A program made the translations under genes and the position numbers. Under the pieces are notes generated by a model. It searched no databases. It saw only the letters and a program-made list of their open reading frames with translations, and was not told the DNA's origin. A stretch of DNA of 64,000 nt, from assembly GCA_947499735.1 (NCBI GenBank), contig CANMPP010000005.1, positions 62,001 to 126,000 of the forward strand, given 5' to 3'. This document shows, in pieces, positions 10,038 through 18,422 of the stretch. The stretch comes from an uncultured Pelagimonas sp. (GTDB lineage: Bacteria; Pseudomonadota; Alphaproteobacteria; Rhodobacterales; Rhodobacteraceae). Position 1 is the stretch's first letter, and each line of letters begins with the position of its first letter.

Positions 10038-11432
10038 ATGTTGCGGCCAAATCGCAGACAGGTCATTGCGGGGCTCGGTGGCATTGCCGCGGTCGGTGCG
10101 GGAACAACAATCGATCTACGTGCAGATACAGCAGCACCAGTGCAGTTGCGATCTCGTCTGACATCCTATTCTTTTGATCGTCCAGAAACCTCCGGCTTGG
10201 TCAGCCTTGCGGATAACGGACCACCCCCTGTTTTACGCATGCAGCAACACCAAGAAGCCGCATTTGATCTGGTCAATGGGTTAGATGACTATACAACCAT
10301 GCATTGGCATGGAATCCGCCTACCCAATAACATGGATGGGGTGCCCTACCTGACGCAATTCCCGATCGCGCAGAACGAAACCTATTCCTATCGCTTTGCT
10401 TCATCGGATGCTGGCACGTTTTGGTATCATCCCCATTGTATGACAATGACCCAAATGGCACGCGGGTTGACCGGGGTTTTGATTGTCGAGGAAGAAGAAG
10501 ATCCCGGGTTTGATCAAGAGATCATCCTAAACTTGAAAGATTTCCGCATCGGTGACGATGGCAGCTTGCTGGATTTCTTCACCCCGCGCGGCGCCGCGCG
10601 CTCTGGTACAACGGGAAATCTGCGCACAGTGAATTGGCAGATCACACCGCGATACACCGCAAACGCCGGATCTTTGGTGCGTTTGAGGATCGCGGTCACA
10701 GATACAACGCGCATTTATAAACTGGTTTTGCCTGACATCGACGGTCATGTGATCGCTTGGAACGGACATCCCGTGGCGGAACCCATGCCAATGCCCAGCG
10801 CAGAGACCCCGTTCTGGTTATCCCCGGGCGAACGCGTCGACATTGCCCTGCGCCTGCCAGATGGTGAAGGGATCGAAATTCCGATCGACACAATGATCGG
10901 GCGCACAGCGTATCCTGTATGCTCTTTGATAACACATGGCACCTCTGAACAACGCAGCTTGTCAGACCTAAAACCCCTACGCCCCAACCCAGTTGCGGAA
11001 CCGGATTTAGAGACGGCGGAAATGCATGAATTCCTATTCGGTTGGTCCCCCGAAGGGGATGGGTCAAACAACGGGTTCTGCGGGTCTTATGATTACATAT
11101 TTTGGTCAATTAACCGCAATCCTTGGCTGGGGGATGCTGAACCCGGAACAGGGCCATTGGCTGAATTGAAACTGGGGAAATCCTATATCCTGCGTTTGCG
11201 TAATGAATCCCCAAATCAACACCCGATCCACCTGCATGGGTTGGTGTTCAAACCGATCCGGTCAAATATGCGTCGCCTGCCTGCCAATTACACAGACACT
11301 GTGTTGCTTTTGAAAGATGAAGTCATTGATATCGCCTTGGTGGCAGACAATCCGGGGGACTGGGCGTTTCACTGTCATGTGATCGAGCATCAAAAAACCG
11401 GTCTTGCTGGCTATATTAGGGTGACGGGTTAA
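10038..11432 (+). CDS. Tat-exported multicopper oxidase
   Basis: A 464-residue multicopper oxidase, predicted to be periplasmic. The N-terminus carries a twin-arginine signal (PNRRQVIAG, arginines 6-7), which decides for the ATG at 10038 over one ten codons earlier. All four copper motifs are visible: HWHG, WYHPH, HPIHLHG and the C-terminal HCHVIEHQKTGL. In the last, the residue at the type-1 axial position is Leu rather than the Met of CueO-like enzymes. No methionine-rich copper-binding insert is evident. Substrates could be metal ions or phenolics; they cannot be predicted. It sits 22 bases before a Crp/Fnr regulator. Confidence 0.9.
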   Translation: MLRPNRRQVIAGLGGIAAVGAGTTIDLRADTAAPVQLRSRLTSYSFDRPETSGLVSLADNGPPPVLRMQQHQEAAFDLVNGLDDYTTMHWHGIRLPNNMDGVPYLTQFPIAQNETYSYRFASSDAGTFWYHPHCMTMTQMARGLTGVLIVEEEEDPGFDQEIILNLKDFRIGDDGSLLDFFTPRGAARSGTTGNLRTVNWQITPRYTANAGSLVRLRIAVTDTTRIYKLVLPDIDGHVIAWNGHPVAEPMPMPSAETPFWLSPGERVDIALRLPDGEGIEIPIDTMIGRTAYPVCSLITHGTSEQRSLSDLKPLRPNPVAEPDLETAEMHEFLFGWSPEGDGSNNGFCGSYDYIFWSINRNPWLGDAEPGTGPLAELKLGKSYILRLRNESPNQHPIHLHGLVFKPIRSNMRRLPANYTDTVLLLKDEVIDIALVADNPGDWAFHCHVIEHQKTGLAGYIRVTG

Positions 11433-11454
11433 CAATCAAGGCGGTGCCAATCAG

Positions 11455-12123
11455 ATGGGCCAAGCATGGATTTCACAGTTTAAGGGCCTAAATGCTCTAC
11501 CTGATGAGCTGCGGACCGAATTGGTCGCAGGCAGCAAAATACTTATGCTTCCCAAAGGCACCACAGCGTTTTCACCCGGTCAGATATCAGAGCATCTATT
11601 GCTGTTATTGTCGGGAACCATCCGCGTGCATCAGGAATCGCCTACAGGGCGCGATGTGACGCTCTACCGGGTGAATGCAGGGGAAAGCTGCGTTTTAACA
11701 ACCGCATGCATGTTGGCCTTTAAGGATTATTCCGCCACGGGAGTTGCAGAAACCGATAGCAGCGCGGCGGCGATCCCGCGAAAATTATTTGATGACTTGA
11801 TCGCCAAATCTGCACCCTTTCGGGAATTCGTCTTTACCGCATATGCCAGACGCATGACCGATCTGTTCGTTCTTATTGATGACATTGCGTTTCAGCGCAT
11901 GGATGTGCGTCTGGCGGCACGTCTTATATCTCTTTCAAATGGCAATGCTTACGTCAAAGCGACTCATAATTCTCTGGCTACAGAACTGGGCACAGCCCGC
12001 GAAGTCGTGTCCCGTGTCTTGGGCGAATTTCAGCGCCGGGATTGGATCAAACAGAAACGTGGCCAAATTGATCTGACCCGAACCGATGCGTTACGCCGAT
12101 TGGCGGACACAGGTGAATTATAG
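11455..12123 (+). CDS. Crp/Fnr-family transcriptional regulator
   Basis: A 222-residue regulator with an N-terminal cyclic-nucleotide-binding-like beta barrel (about 20-120), a long dimerisation helix and a C-terminal winged helix with NSLATELGTAREVVSRVL as the recognition region. It lacks the N-terminal cysteine cluster of Fnr, so it is unlikely to hold an oxygen-sensing 4Fe-4S centre of that type. A Cys occurs in GESCVLTTACML (two cysteines near residues 80-88) and could be redox or persulfide sensitive; that is inference. It precedes a sulfur-transport operon whose upstream gap carries two inverted repeats. Confidence 0.88.
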   Translation: MGQAWISQFKGLNALPDELRTELVAGSKILMLPKGTTAFSPGQISEHLLLLLSGTIRVHQESPTGRDVTLYRVNAGESCVLTTACMLAFKDYSATGVAETDSSAAAIPRKLFDDLIAKSAPFREFVFTAYARRMTDLFVLIDDIAFQRMDVRLAARLISLSNGNAYVKATHNSLATELGTAREVVSRVLGEFQRRDWIKQKRGQIDLTRTDALRRLADTGEL

Positions 12124-12145
12124 CCCAATTTTGAAATTTCTGTCC

Positions 12146-12166
12146 TTTGGTGACCAAGTCACCAAA
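12146..12166. promoter_or_regulatory. 21-bp perfect inverted repeat (candidate operator)
   Basis: Arms TTTGGTGAC and GTCACCAAA flank a three-base CAA spacer, giving a perfect odd-centred palindrome in the 98-base gap between the Crp/Fnr gene and the DUF2892 gene. The core GGTGACC recurs at 12214-12220 just before the DUF2892 start. It could be an operator or the stem of a terminator for the regulator gene, but no T-run follows. Confidence 0.5.
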
Positions 12167-12182
12167 TCAAATGGATCACCTG

Positions 12183-12200
12183 ATTTACATAAGCGTAAAT
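12183..12200. promoter_or_regulatory. Crp/Fnr-like operator candidate
   Basis: A perfect inverted repeat with arms ATTTAC and GTAAAT separated by six bases. Even symmetry with a six-base spacer is the geometry of Crp-type sites. It lies 22 bases before the ATG of the DUF2892 gene and next to a Crp/Fnr-family gene, so it is the best candidate binding site for that regulator. Confidence 0.45.
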
Positions 12201-12221
12201 TCATTTTGACAGAGGTGACCA

Positions 12222-12431
12222 ATGCTAAAAAATCTTGGGAAAGCTGATCGCATCATCCGTGTTATCTTGGCATGTATTCTAATTTTCGCAGGGTTATCTT
12301 CGAAAGGATTGGGATTCGTCTTTGCGTTTTCCCTGATCGGTGCCGCGATCTTGATTATCACAGCTCTATTCAGCATGTGCCCAATCTACCGTTTGGTTGG
12401 TTTGAAAACATGCCAGGACTGTTCACAATGA
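12222..12431 (+). CDS. DUF2892 (YgaP-type) membrane protein
   Basis: A 69-residue protein with two predicted membrane helices and the DUF2892 start pattern (NLGKADRIIRVILA). It ends with CPIYRLVGLKTCQDC, giving three cysteines in the C-terminal segment. DUF2892 occurs as the membrane part of rhodanese YgaP and as a stand-alone protein beside sulfur-handling genes. An AGAGGTG stretch precedes the ATG. Its stop overlaps the next start as ATGA. Confidence 0.85.
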   Translation: MLKNLGKADRIIRVILACILIFAGLSSKGLGFVFAFSLIGAAILIITALFSMCPIYRLVGLKTCQDCSQ

Positions 12432-12859
12432 GCACTGATTTCACACCTCTTTTCTCTTTTACTGGCGGCGCATTGATCGGTTTGGCGGCCGTTTTACTTA
12501 TGACCGTTCAGGGGCGCGTGTTTGGCGCGACTGGCATTTTGGCTGGTGCAATTTCGTCCAAAGATAAACAGGAAACCATTTGGCGCGTCTGTCTGATCGC
12601 CGGGATGGTATCTGCCCCAATCGTGTTTCAGTGGATAACTGGGGCGTTTCCGGAATTTAGCATACCCGTCACCACGCCATCATTGATCATTGGCGGCCTA
12701 ATTGTCGGTTTTGGCGTGCATCTGGGATCAGGTTGCACATCTGGTCACGGCATATGCGGGAATGCACGACTATCCCCCCGCTCGATGATCGCAACACTGA
12801 CATTTATGATCACAGGGTTCATCGCCGTTTTCGTGATCCGCCACCTGTTTGGAGTTTAG
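12428..12859 (+). CDS. YeeE/YedE family sulfur transporter, first half
   Basis: A 143-residue membrane protein with about four helices and the conserved GSGCTSGHGICG motif near residue 100, which holds the cysteines implicated in thiosulfate passage in YeeE. It corresponds to half of a full-length YeeE; the next gene supplies the other half, as in the PmpA/PmpB type. The ATG at 12428 is chosen because of the four-base overlap with the DUF2892 gene; a longer open frame upstream is out of keeping with the family. Confidence 0.85.
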   Translation: MSTDFTPLFSFTGGALIGLAAVLLMTVQGRVFGATGILAGAISSKDKQETIWRVCLIAGMVSAPIVFQWITGAFPEFSIPVTTPSLIIGGLIVGFGVHLGSGCTSGHGICGNARLSPRSMIATLTFMITGFIAVFVIRHLFGV

Positions 12860-12860
12860 A

Positions 12861-13307
12861 ATGCGATTGTTGATACTTTTCGCCATAGGATTGATCTTTG
12901 GTTTCGGCATCAGCCTGTCAGGAATGATCAATCCAGCCAAAGTGCTGAACTTTTTCGACATATTCGGAACATGGGACCCATCTTTGGCCTTTGTTATGGC
13001 TGGCGCTCTCGCCGTAACAATCCCGGGATATTTTCTGGTTCAGAAGCGCGGATCTCCGTTGTTTGGGGATAGTTTTCACATGCCGGCCAACCGAAAAATC
13101 GACAAACGGTTGGTCATTGGATCTGCGATGTTTGGGATCGGATGGGGAATCGCTGGCTTTTGTCCAGGCGCGGCCGTTCCCGCACTAGGCCTGTTGAATG
13201 GGCAAGTTATCTTGTTTTTGGCTGCTTTGGTGACCGGTATTGGATGTGCACGGATAGCGACAGGCGAGACGTTATATCCAGCGGTAAAACTGTTCTTAAA
13301 ACCCTAA
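12861..13307 (+). CDS. YeeE/YedE family sulfur transporter, second half
   Basis: A 148-residue membrane protein with about four helices. It carries the partner motif GWGIAGFCPGAAVP near residue 95, with the conserved Cys. One base separates it from the preceding half, and GGAG lies six bases before the ATG at 12861. Together the two are expected to form one transporter for thiosulfate or another sulfur compound. It converges with the extensin-like gene 17 bases on. Confidence 0.87.
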   Translation: MRLLILFAIGLIFGFGISLSGMINPAKVLNFFDIFGTWDPSLAFVMAGALAVTIPGYFLVQKRGSPLFGDSFHMPANRKIDKRLVIGSAMFGIGWGIAGFCPGAAVPALGLLNGQVILFLAALVTGIGCARIATGETLYPAVKLFLKP

Positions 13308-13324
13308 ACAGGGTCGGCCATCCG

Positions 13325-14200
13325 TTACCGGCAATAGGGCCCACTGCGATAACTGGCCGTGTCAAAATGGAAATGGTCCTGATGGAACCGATTGGATTCA
13401 GGGCCCAAAACGGTCCCAAAAGGTCCACACGCCACAGCTTGGACCTCACGCAGTGGCTTTCGGTAAGATCGACTGTTCCAACCATTCAACACGGTGACCT
13501 CGCTACCATCTGCAAGGAAGAAACCGGAAATGTCGATGGCCTTGCCTTTGCCATGTTCCGAAATTTTTGCGCCCGGTTGATTGTTCCGTGTCCGACATGC
13601 GTAATGTGCAGCGACCCGCAATTTGATCAAACCACCACTTTTGCGCCGAAAGGCAGGAATAGCCCCTTTGTCGACCCATGTTTTCAGTGCTTGTGCCGTC
13701 GCGCAATCCATCACAGCACCCGTGCTAAGGGCGACGCCAGATACAGATGTGACTTTAACCGCATCCTTGATACCGCAGGCGGCCAGACGCCCCGGTACAT
13801 AGCCAACATGTTCGCCCTCAACACCAGAAAGACCGCATAGGCCACGTCCTCGATTGCTGCGCTGATTGTTTTTGCCCATAGCCAAAATGACCATATCGTC
13901 ATTTCGCAAGACAGGGCGTGCTGACCTGTTTATCGCCAAGCGCGAAAAGGCAGACGCAATGACAGCATCCCCTTCGCCAATAATAATTTCATCCGGAACA
14001 GAATTTGCCACAGTCAGGCGCGCAACGGGGCGAACAGGCACGGAGGGTATTTCAACACCCGCTTCGTCACCCTGTGCAGGGCTTGCGCCCCGCGCCACAG
14101 GTCGCACACTTTCTTCAACTGATGCAGACGCCACAGCGCCAGCACACAGGATTGCTACACCTGCAAGAAACGAAAACCGTTTTCTATAAAAACCAATCAC
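13325..14200 (-). CDS. Extensin-family (M15-like) exported protein
   Basis: A 291-residue protein with a hydrophobic N-terminal segment (about residues 9-27) that looks like a signal peptide or anchor. The C-terminal half is the extensin-like domain of alphaproteobacteria. It contains SEHGKGKAIDISG and, later, HQDHFHFD, an arrangement of His and Asp like that of zinc-dependent M15/VanY-type peptidases, so a role in peptidoglycan trimming is possible (inference). The GTG start overlaps the stop of the dehydrogenase gene as GTGA, so it is the last gene of the hisC operon. Confidence 0.82.
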   Translation of the reverse strand: MIGFYRKRFSFLAGVAILCAGAVASASVEESVRPVARGASPAQGDEAGVEIPSVPVRPVARLTVANSVPDEIIIGEGDAVIASAFSRLAINRSARPVLRNDDMVILAMGKNNQRSNRGRGLCGLSGVEGEHVGYVPGRLAACGIKDAVKVTSVSGVALSTGAVMDCATAQALKTWVDKGAIPAFRRKSGGLIKLRVAAHYACRTRNNQPGAKISEHGKGKAIDISGFFLADGSEVTVLNGWNSRSYRKPLREVQAVACGPFGTVLGPESNRFHQDHFHFDTASYRSGPYCR

Positions 14201-15120
14201 TGATCCACCTTGATACGCCCGAAATCCGGGGCAGATGTGTCCTGCCCGGCTTCCAGAATACCACGGCGGATCTCGCGTGTACGGGTGAAATATGCGTGAA
14301 GATGATCACCATCATCCACCCGAATGGCCCGCTGAAGGGCAAATAGCTCTTCTGTAAAGCGACCTAGAATTTCTAATGTCGCCTCCCGGTTTGTCAAAAA
14401 CACATCACGCCACATTGTGGGATCAGAGGCCGCAATCCGGGTAAAGTCACGAAAACCCGCCGCAGAAAATTTGATCACTTCCTGATCTGAAATACGGCTA
14501 AGATCATCGGCAACACCAACCATAGTGTAGGCAATCAAATGCGGGATGTGGCTGACCACGGCACAGACCTGATCATGATGCAAAGCATCCATACGTTCCG
14601 TATTCGCCCCGATCTTTTGCCAAAGTGTTTCCACCCGTGACACAGCGGTTTCATCGCTGCCCTCAATCGGCACGATTAGGCACCAACGATTGTCAAACAG
14701 TGTGGCAAAACCCGCCCCTGGACCGGAATGTTCTGTTCCTGCCATTGGGTGGGTTGGAATGAAATGTACATGACTTGGCAAATTGGGTGTAACCTGGTCG
14801 ATGACCGACTGTTTGACAGATCCAACATCAGACACCGTAGCCCCCGGTTTCAAGGATGATGCGATCTGTTCAAACACGTCGCCAATAGCACCGACCGGCA
14901 CTGCAAGGATGACAAGATCCGCATCCTTGACCGCATCCAACACATCATCACAGACCGTATCACACAACCCAATCTTATGTGCTGTTTCCCGGTGTTCTGC
15001 CGACAGATCGTAACCTGTCACATGCCCTGCCAATCCAGACCGTTTCATCGCCCAAAACATGGACGATGCAATAAGCCCCAAACCAATCAGAGCCACGCGT
15101 TCATACAATGGCGCCGACAT
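14197..15120 (-). CDS. tyrC: Prephenate/arogenate dehydrogenase
   Basis: A 307-residue NAD(P)-dependent dehydrogenase of tyrosine biosynthesis. The Rossmann motif GLGLIASS is near residue 12, followed by the family's PVGAIGDVF, TVSDVGSVKQSV and HFIPTHPMAGTEHSG stretches. No chorismate-mutase or ACT domain is attached. It starts two bases after hisC, whose product can also serve as an aromatic aminotransferase, so the pair could complete tyrosine and phenylalanine synthesis. Confidence 0.9.
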   Translation of the reverse strand: MSAPLYERVALIGLGLIASSMFWAMKRSGLAGHVTGYDLSAEHRETAHKIGLCDTVCDDVLDAVKDADLVILAVPVGAIGDVFEQIASSLKPGATVSDVGSVKQSVIDQVTPNLPSHVHFIPTHPMAGTEHSGPGAGFATLFDNRWCLIVPIEGSDETAVSRVETLWQKIGANTERMDALHHDQVCAVVSHIPHLIAYTMVGVADDLSRISDQEVIKFSAAGFRDFTRIAASDPTMWRDVFLTNREATLEILGRFTEELFALQRAIRVDDGDHLHAYFTRTREIRRGILEAGQDTSAPDFGRIKVDQ

Positions 15121-15122
15121 GG

Positions 15123-16208
15123 TTAAGCCGTCCTGTTTAAATGCTGTGTCACACAGTGAACAACCTGACGACAGGATGCTTCATCACCAACAGTGATCCG
15201 CAACCCTTCTGGGAAACCGTAACCCCCAACCTTGCGCGTGATCAGACCGTCTTTGGCCAGCGCATCATAGCAATCCGCAGCTGCAGCTTCGTTTGCAAAG
15301 CGCGCCAGAATATAGTTGGCCAAACTGTCATCCACAGCGATCCCAAGATCGCGGAACGCGCCTGTCATCCAATCCCGCAAACGTGCATTTTCTGAAAGGG
15401 TCCGCTTGATGTGAACCGTATCATCCAGCGCCGCCTCTGCCGCTGCCAAAGCTGCTTGGGACAGGTTGAACGGCCCTCTGACCCGGTTCAGGATGTCAAT
15501 CACTTCGGTCGGGGCATATCCCCAACCGATGCGCATCCCGCCCAAACCATATAGTTTTGAAAAGGTCCGGGTCATAATCACGTTAGGCAGGGAATGAACC
15601 AAAGATGCACCGCCGTCATAGCCCGGCGCAAATTCCACATAGGCCCCATCTAAAACCAACAAGACATTTTCCGGCAAACCATGTGCAAGCCGTGTAACGT
15701 CCTCCATGGGCAGCAACGTGCCCGTTGGATTGGCTGGATTGGCAATGAAAATCAGCTGCGTGCGGGGACCGACGGCCTCTAGTATCGCATCCACATCCAC
15801 AACACGGTCTTTTTCTTCTACGGTCACAACAGCCGCACCGGCGGCTAACGCGCATATCCGGTGCATGGAAAAGCCATGTTCGGTAACAATCACTTCACCG
15901 CCAGGGCCCGTATAAGCCTGGCAGAGAAACGTGAAGATCTCGTCAGATCCGGCACCGCAAATGATCTGATCAAACCGCAGACCATGGGTGCGCGCAAGCG
16001 CGTCGCGCAGAGCCGCGTGATCTGTGGATGGGTATCGATGCATGTCCAAAACAGCCCGATGTGCTGCTTCCACAGCCTTAGGGCTAGGGCCGTAAGGGTT
16101 CTCATTAGAACTAAGTTTCGTCGCATTCGTCTGGCCCGGCAGGGTAGAGGATCCGCCCACATAGGGCGAGATTTCCAAGATACCGGGCTGGGGCGTTACA
16201 TTGGACAT
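15123..16208 (-). CDS. hisC: Histidinol-phosphate aminotransferase
   Basis: A 361-residue fold-type I PLP aminotransferase. Visible landmarks are the SSNENPYGPSPKA start, NPANPTGT for the cofactor pocket and TFSKLYGLGGMRIGW with the PLP lysine. It catalyses glutamate-dependent amination in histidine synthesis and in this context may also act on aromatic keto acids. ATG 16208 has AAGGAGA seven bases upstream and is preferred to a GTG at 16226. Confidence 0.92.
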   Translation of the reverse strand: MSNVTPQPGILEISPYVGGSSTLPGQTNATKLSSNENPYGPSPKAVEAAHRAVLDMHRYPSTDHAALRDALARTHGLRFDQIICGAGSDEIFTFLCQAYTGPGGEVIVTEHGFSMHRICALAAGAAVVTVEEKDRVVDVDAILEAVGPRTQLIFIANPANPTGTLLPMEDVTRLAHGLPENVLLVLDGAYVEFAPGYDGGASLVHSLPNVIMTRTFSKLYGLGGMRIGWGYAPTEVIDILNRVRGPFNLSQAALAAAEAALDDTVHIKRTLSENARLRDWMTGAFRDLGIAVDDSLANYILARFANEAAAADCYDALAKDGLITRKVGGYGFPEGLRITVGDEASCRQVVHCVTQHLNRTA

Positions 16209-16286
16209 GATCTTCTCCTTAAGCACACCGTGCTTAGCGGTCTGGCGATCACAAGGAAAGCGCCAAAACCAAACGGAGCATCGTTT

Positions 16287-17579
16287 TTAGACGATCACGT
16301 CAAATGCATCCTGCGCACCGACCCCAAAGACACGCTTATAACGGTCAATTTGGTCTTGCGGGCCCATAGCTTTGCGTGGGTTATCCGACAATTTCACAGT
16401 CGCGTTGCCATTTGCCTCGATTGCCTTGCAGACAAGGCTGAATGGCTCCAACCCGTCATCTGGCGCAAGACCGCGGAAATCATTGGTCAACAACGTTCCC
16501 CAACCAAAGGCCAGTTTGGCACGCCCTGCAAAGATCTGATGCAGATCAATGATCTTTTGCGTGTCCAACCCATCGGAAAAAATGATCAGTTTCTGGGTTG
16601 GATCTTCGCCGCGCTCTTTCCACCAATTGATGGCCGTTTCAGCCCCTTTAACAGGATCACCGCTATCAATCCGAATGCCCGTCCAACGGGCCAACCAATC
16701 GGGTGCATTTTTCAGGAAGTTTTCCGTGCCATATGTATCAGGCAGCATGATGCGCAAATTGCCATCATGTTCTTCATGCCAATCCGCCAAAACATTGTAC
16801 GGCGCCTGTGCCAAATCTGCGTCATCTTTTGCCAATGCCGCATAGACCATTGGCAATTCATGTGCATTTGTACCGATCGCTTCAAGATCGCGATTTTTCG
16901 CAATCAAACAATTGGATGTCCCCACAAAGCGATCACCAAGGCCCTCTAACATCGCCTGAACACACCAATCCTGCCACAGAAAGGAATGGCGACGGCGTGT
17001 CCCAAAATCCGCGATGCGTGGGCCCGGTACTTCGCGCAATTGTTCGACCTTACCCCAAAGTTTGGTCATCGCGCGCGCATATAGAACCTGGAGTTCAAAA
17101 CGCCCCATCTGGTTCAAAACCGCACGCGATCGCAGCTCCATAAGCACGGAAAGCGCGGGGATTTCCCAAAGCATCACTTCAGGCCAACTGCCTTCGAATG
17201 TCAGCTCATATTGCCCATCAACCTTTTCAAGATGATAGGCTGGAAGACGTAGGTTTTCGAACCATTCCATAAAATCTGACCGGAACATTTGGCGCTTGCC
17301 GTAAAATGTGTTCCCGCGCAGCCAAGTGCTTTCCCCGCGGCTTAGTGACAGAGATCGAATATGATCCAGCTGTTCGCGCAATTCGCCTTCATCGATCAAG
17401 TCCGCCAAGCGCACTTTGGAAGATCGGTTGATCAGGCTGAATGTGACGTTGGTATCAGGTTTGTTGCGAAACACCGATTGGCACATCAGCAGTTTATAAA
17501 AATCTGTGTCGATCAACGACCGAACAATTGGATCAATCTTCCACTTGTGGTTCCAGACCCGTGTCGCGATATCAACCAT
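16287..17579 (-). CDS. pncB: Nicotinate phosphoribosyltransferase
   Basis: A 430-residue enzyme of the NAD salvage (Preiss-Handler) route, converting nicotinate and PRPP to nicotinate mononucleotide with ATP. Landmarks are SLIDTDFYKLLM near the N-terminus, FGTRRRHSF in the middle and IRIDSGDP near residue 310. ATG 17579 has AAAGGA upstream and replaces a TTG at 17585. It lies 87 bases downstream of pncA, which supplies its substrate. Confidence 0.95.
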   Translation of the reverse strand: MVDIATRVWNHKWKIDPIVRSLIDTDFYKLLMCQSVFRNKPDTNVTFSLINRSSKVRLADLIDEGELREQLDHIRSLSLSRGESTWLRGNTFYGKRQMFRSDFMEWFENLRLPAYHLEKVDGQYELTFEGSWPEVMLWEIPALSVLMELRSRAVLNQMGRFELQVLYARAMTKLWGKVEQLREVPGPRIADFGTRRRHSFLWQDWCVQAMLEGLGDRFVGTSNCLIAKNRDLEAIGTNAHELPMVYAALAKDDADLAQAPYNVLADWHEEHDGNLRIMLPDTYGTENFLKNAPDWLARWTGIRIDSGDPVKGAETAINWWKERGEDPTQKLIIFSDGLDTQKIIDLHQIFAGRAKLAFGWGTLLTNDFRGLAPDDGLEPFSLVCKAIEANGNATVKLSDNPRKAMGPQDQIDRYKRVFGVGAQDAFDVIV

Positions 17580-17666
17580 GTGCAATCCTTTTCAACATTG
17601 GCCTCATGCGACCGGCCGTTGGTCCGCATATTTAGTGCAAAGTGGTTAAGGGCGCAAATATGAAGG

Positions 17667-18266
17667 CTAGATCAAAGACACGCCTGCCTGCACCATCGCA
17701 TCTTTAGCAGCCGCCAAAGATCCATCCAAATCAATCGCCCGGCATAAATCCATTTTTACTTCGACCGAAAACCCTAATTTTGCCGCATCCACCGCAGAAA
17801 AATTCACGCAAAAATCGGTCGCCAGACCAACCATAGTCAATTTTTCAATGCTCCGACTGCGCAAGTAACCCTCTAACCCTGTCGGAGTTACCTTATCGTT
17901 CTCAAAAAAGGCTGAATAACTATCGATATCGGGATTATACCCTTTGCGAATGATCAAATCCGCAGGGGTGGTATGAAGGTCTTTATGAAATTTCGCCCCA
18001 GACTGGCCAGAAATACAATGATCTGGCCACAAAACCTGCGGCCCATACGGCATGTCGATCAGATCATATGGGCCCTTCCTCTCATGCGAAGATGCAAAAG
18101 AACTGTGCCCTGCAGGATGCCAATCTTGTGTTAGAACAACGGCATCGAAATCCGCCATCATGGCATTGATCCCGGGAACAATCGCATCCCCATCAGGTAC
18201 AGCCAAAGCGCCGCCTGCACAAAAGTCATTCTGAACATCAATCACGATCAAAGCGGTTTTGGTCAT
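17667..18266 (-). CDS. pncA: Nicotinamidase
   Basis: A 199-residue isochorismatase-fold amidase that hydrolyses nicotinamide to nicotinate. The triad is visible as Asp10 (IDVQNDF), Lys108 (IRKGY) and Cys153 (ATDFCV). Metal-binding residues are in DWHPAGHSSF. It forms an NAD-salvage pair with pncB downstream and is divergent from the Hsp70-family gene. Confidence 0.95.
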   Translation of the reverse strand: MTKTALIVIDVQNDFCAGGALAVPDGDAIVPGINAMMADFDAVVLTQDWHPAGHSSFASSHERKGPYDLIDMPYGPQVLWPDHCISGQSGAKFHKDLHTTPADLIIRKGYNPDIDSYSAFFENDKVTPTGLEGYLRSRSIEKLTMVGLATDFCVNFSAVDAAKLGFSVEVKMDLCRAIDLDGSLAAAKDAMVQAGVSLI

Positions 18267-18422
18267 AACGCATCTCCTTTTGCCCCATCGGTAGGTGTTG
18301 CGCCATTTTTGTCAATCATTCTGGTGTATTTAAACTATTTTACTTGCCCCCCTGATGACGTCGCGATATCCGACGCGCCCTACCTATTACAATTTAATAC
18401 AGCCCACCCGAGGAGCAGTGCC

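Noticed and set aside
15861-16949. Long open frame on the plus strand (362 residues) across hisC and pncB
   Set aside because: It lies antisense to two clearly identified genes, has no recognisable domain and follows from the codon pattern of the real genes.
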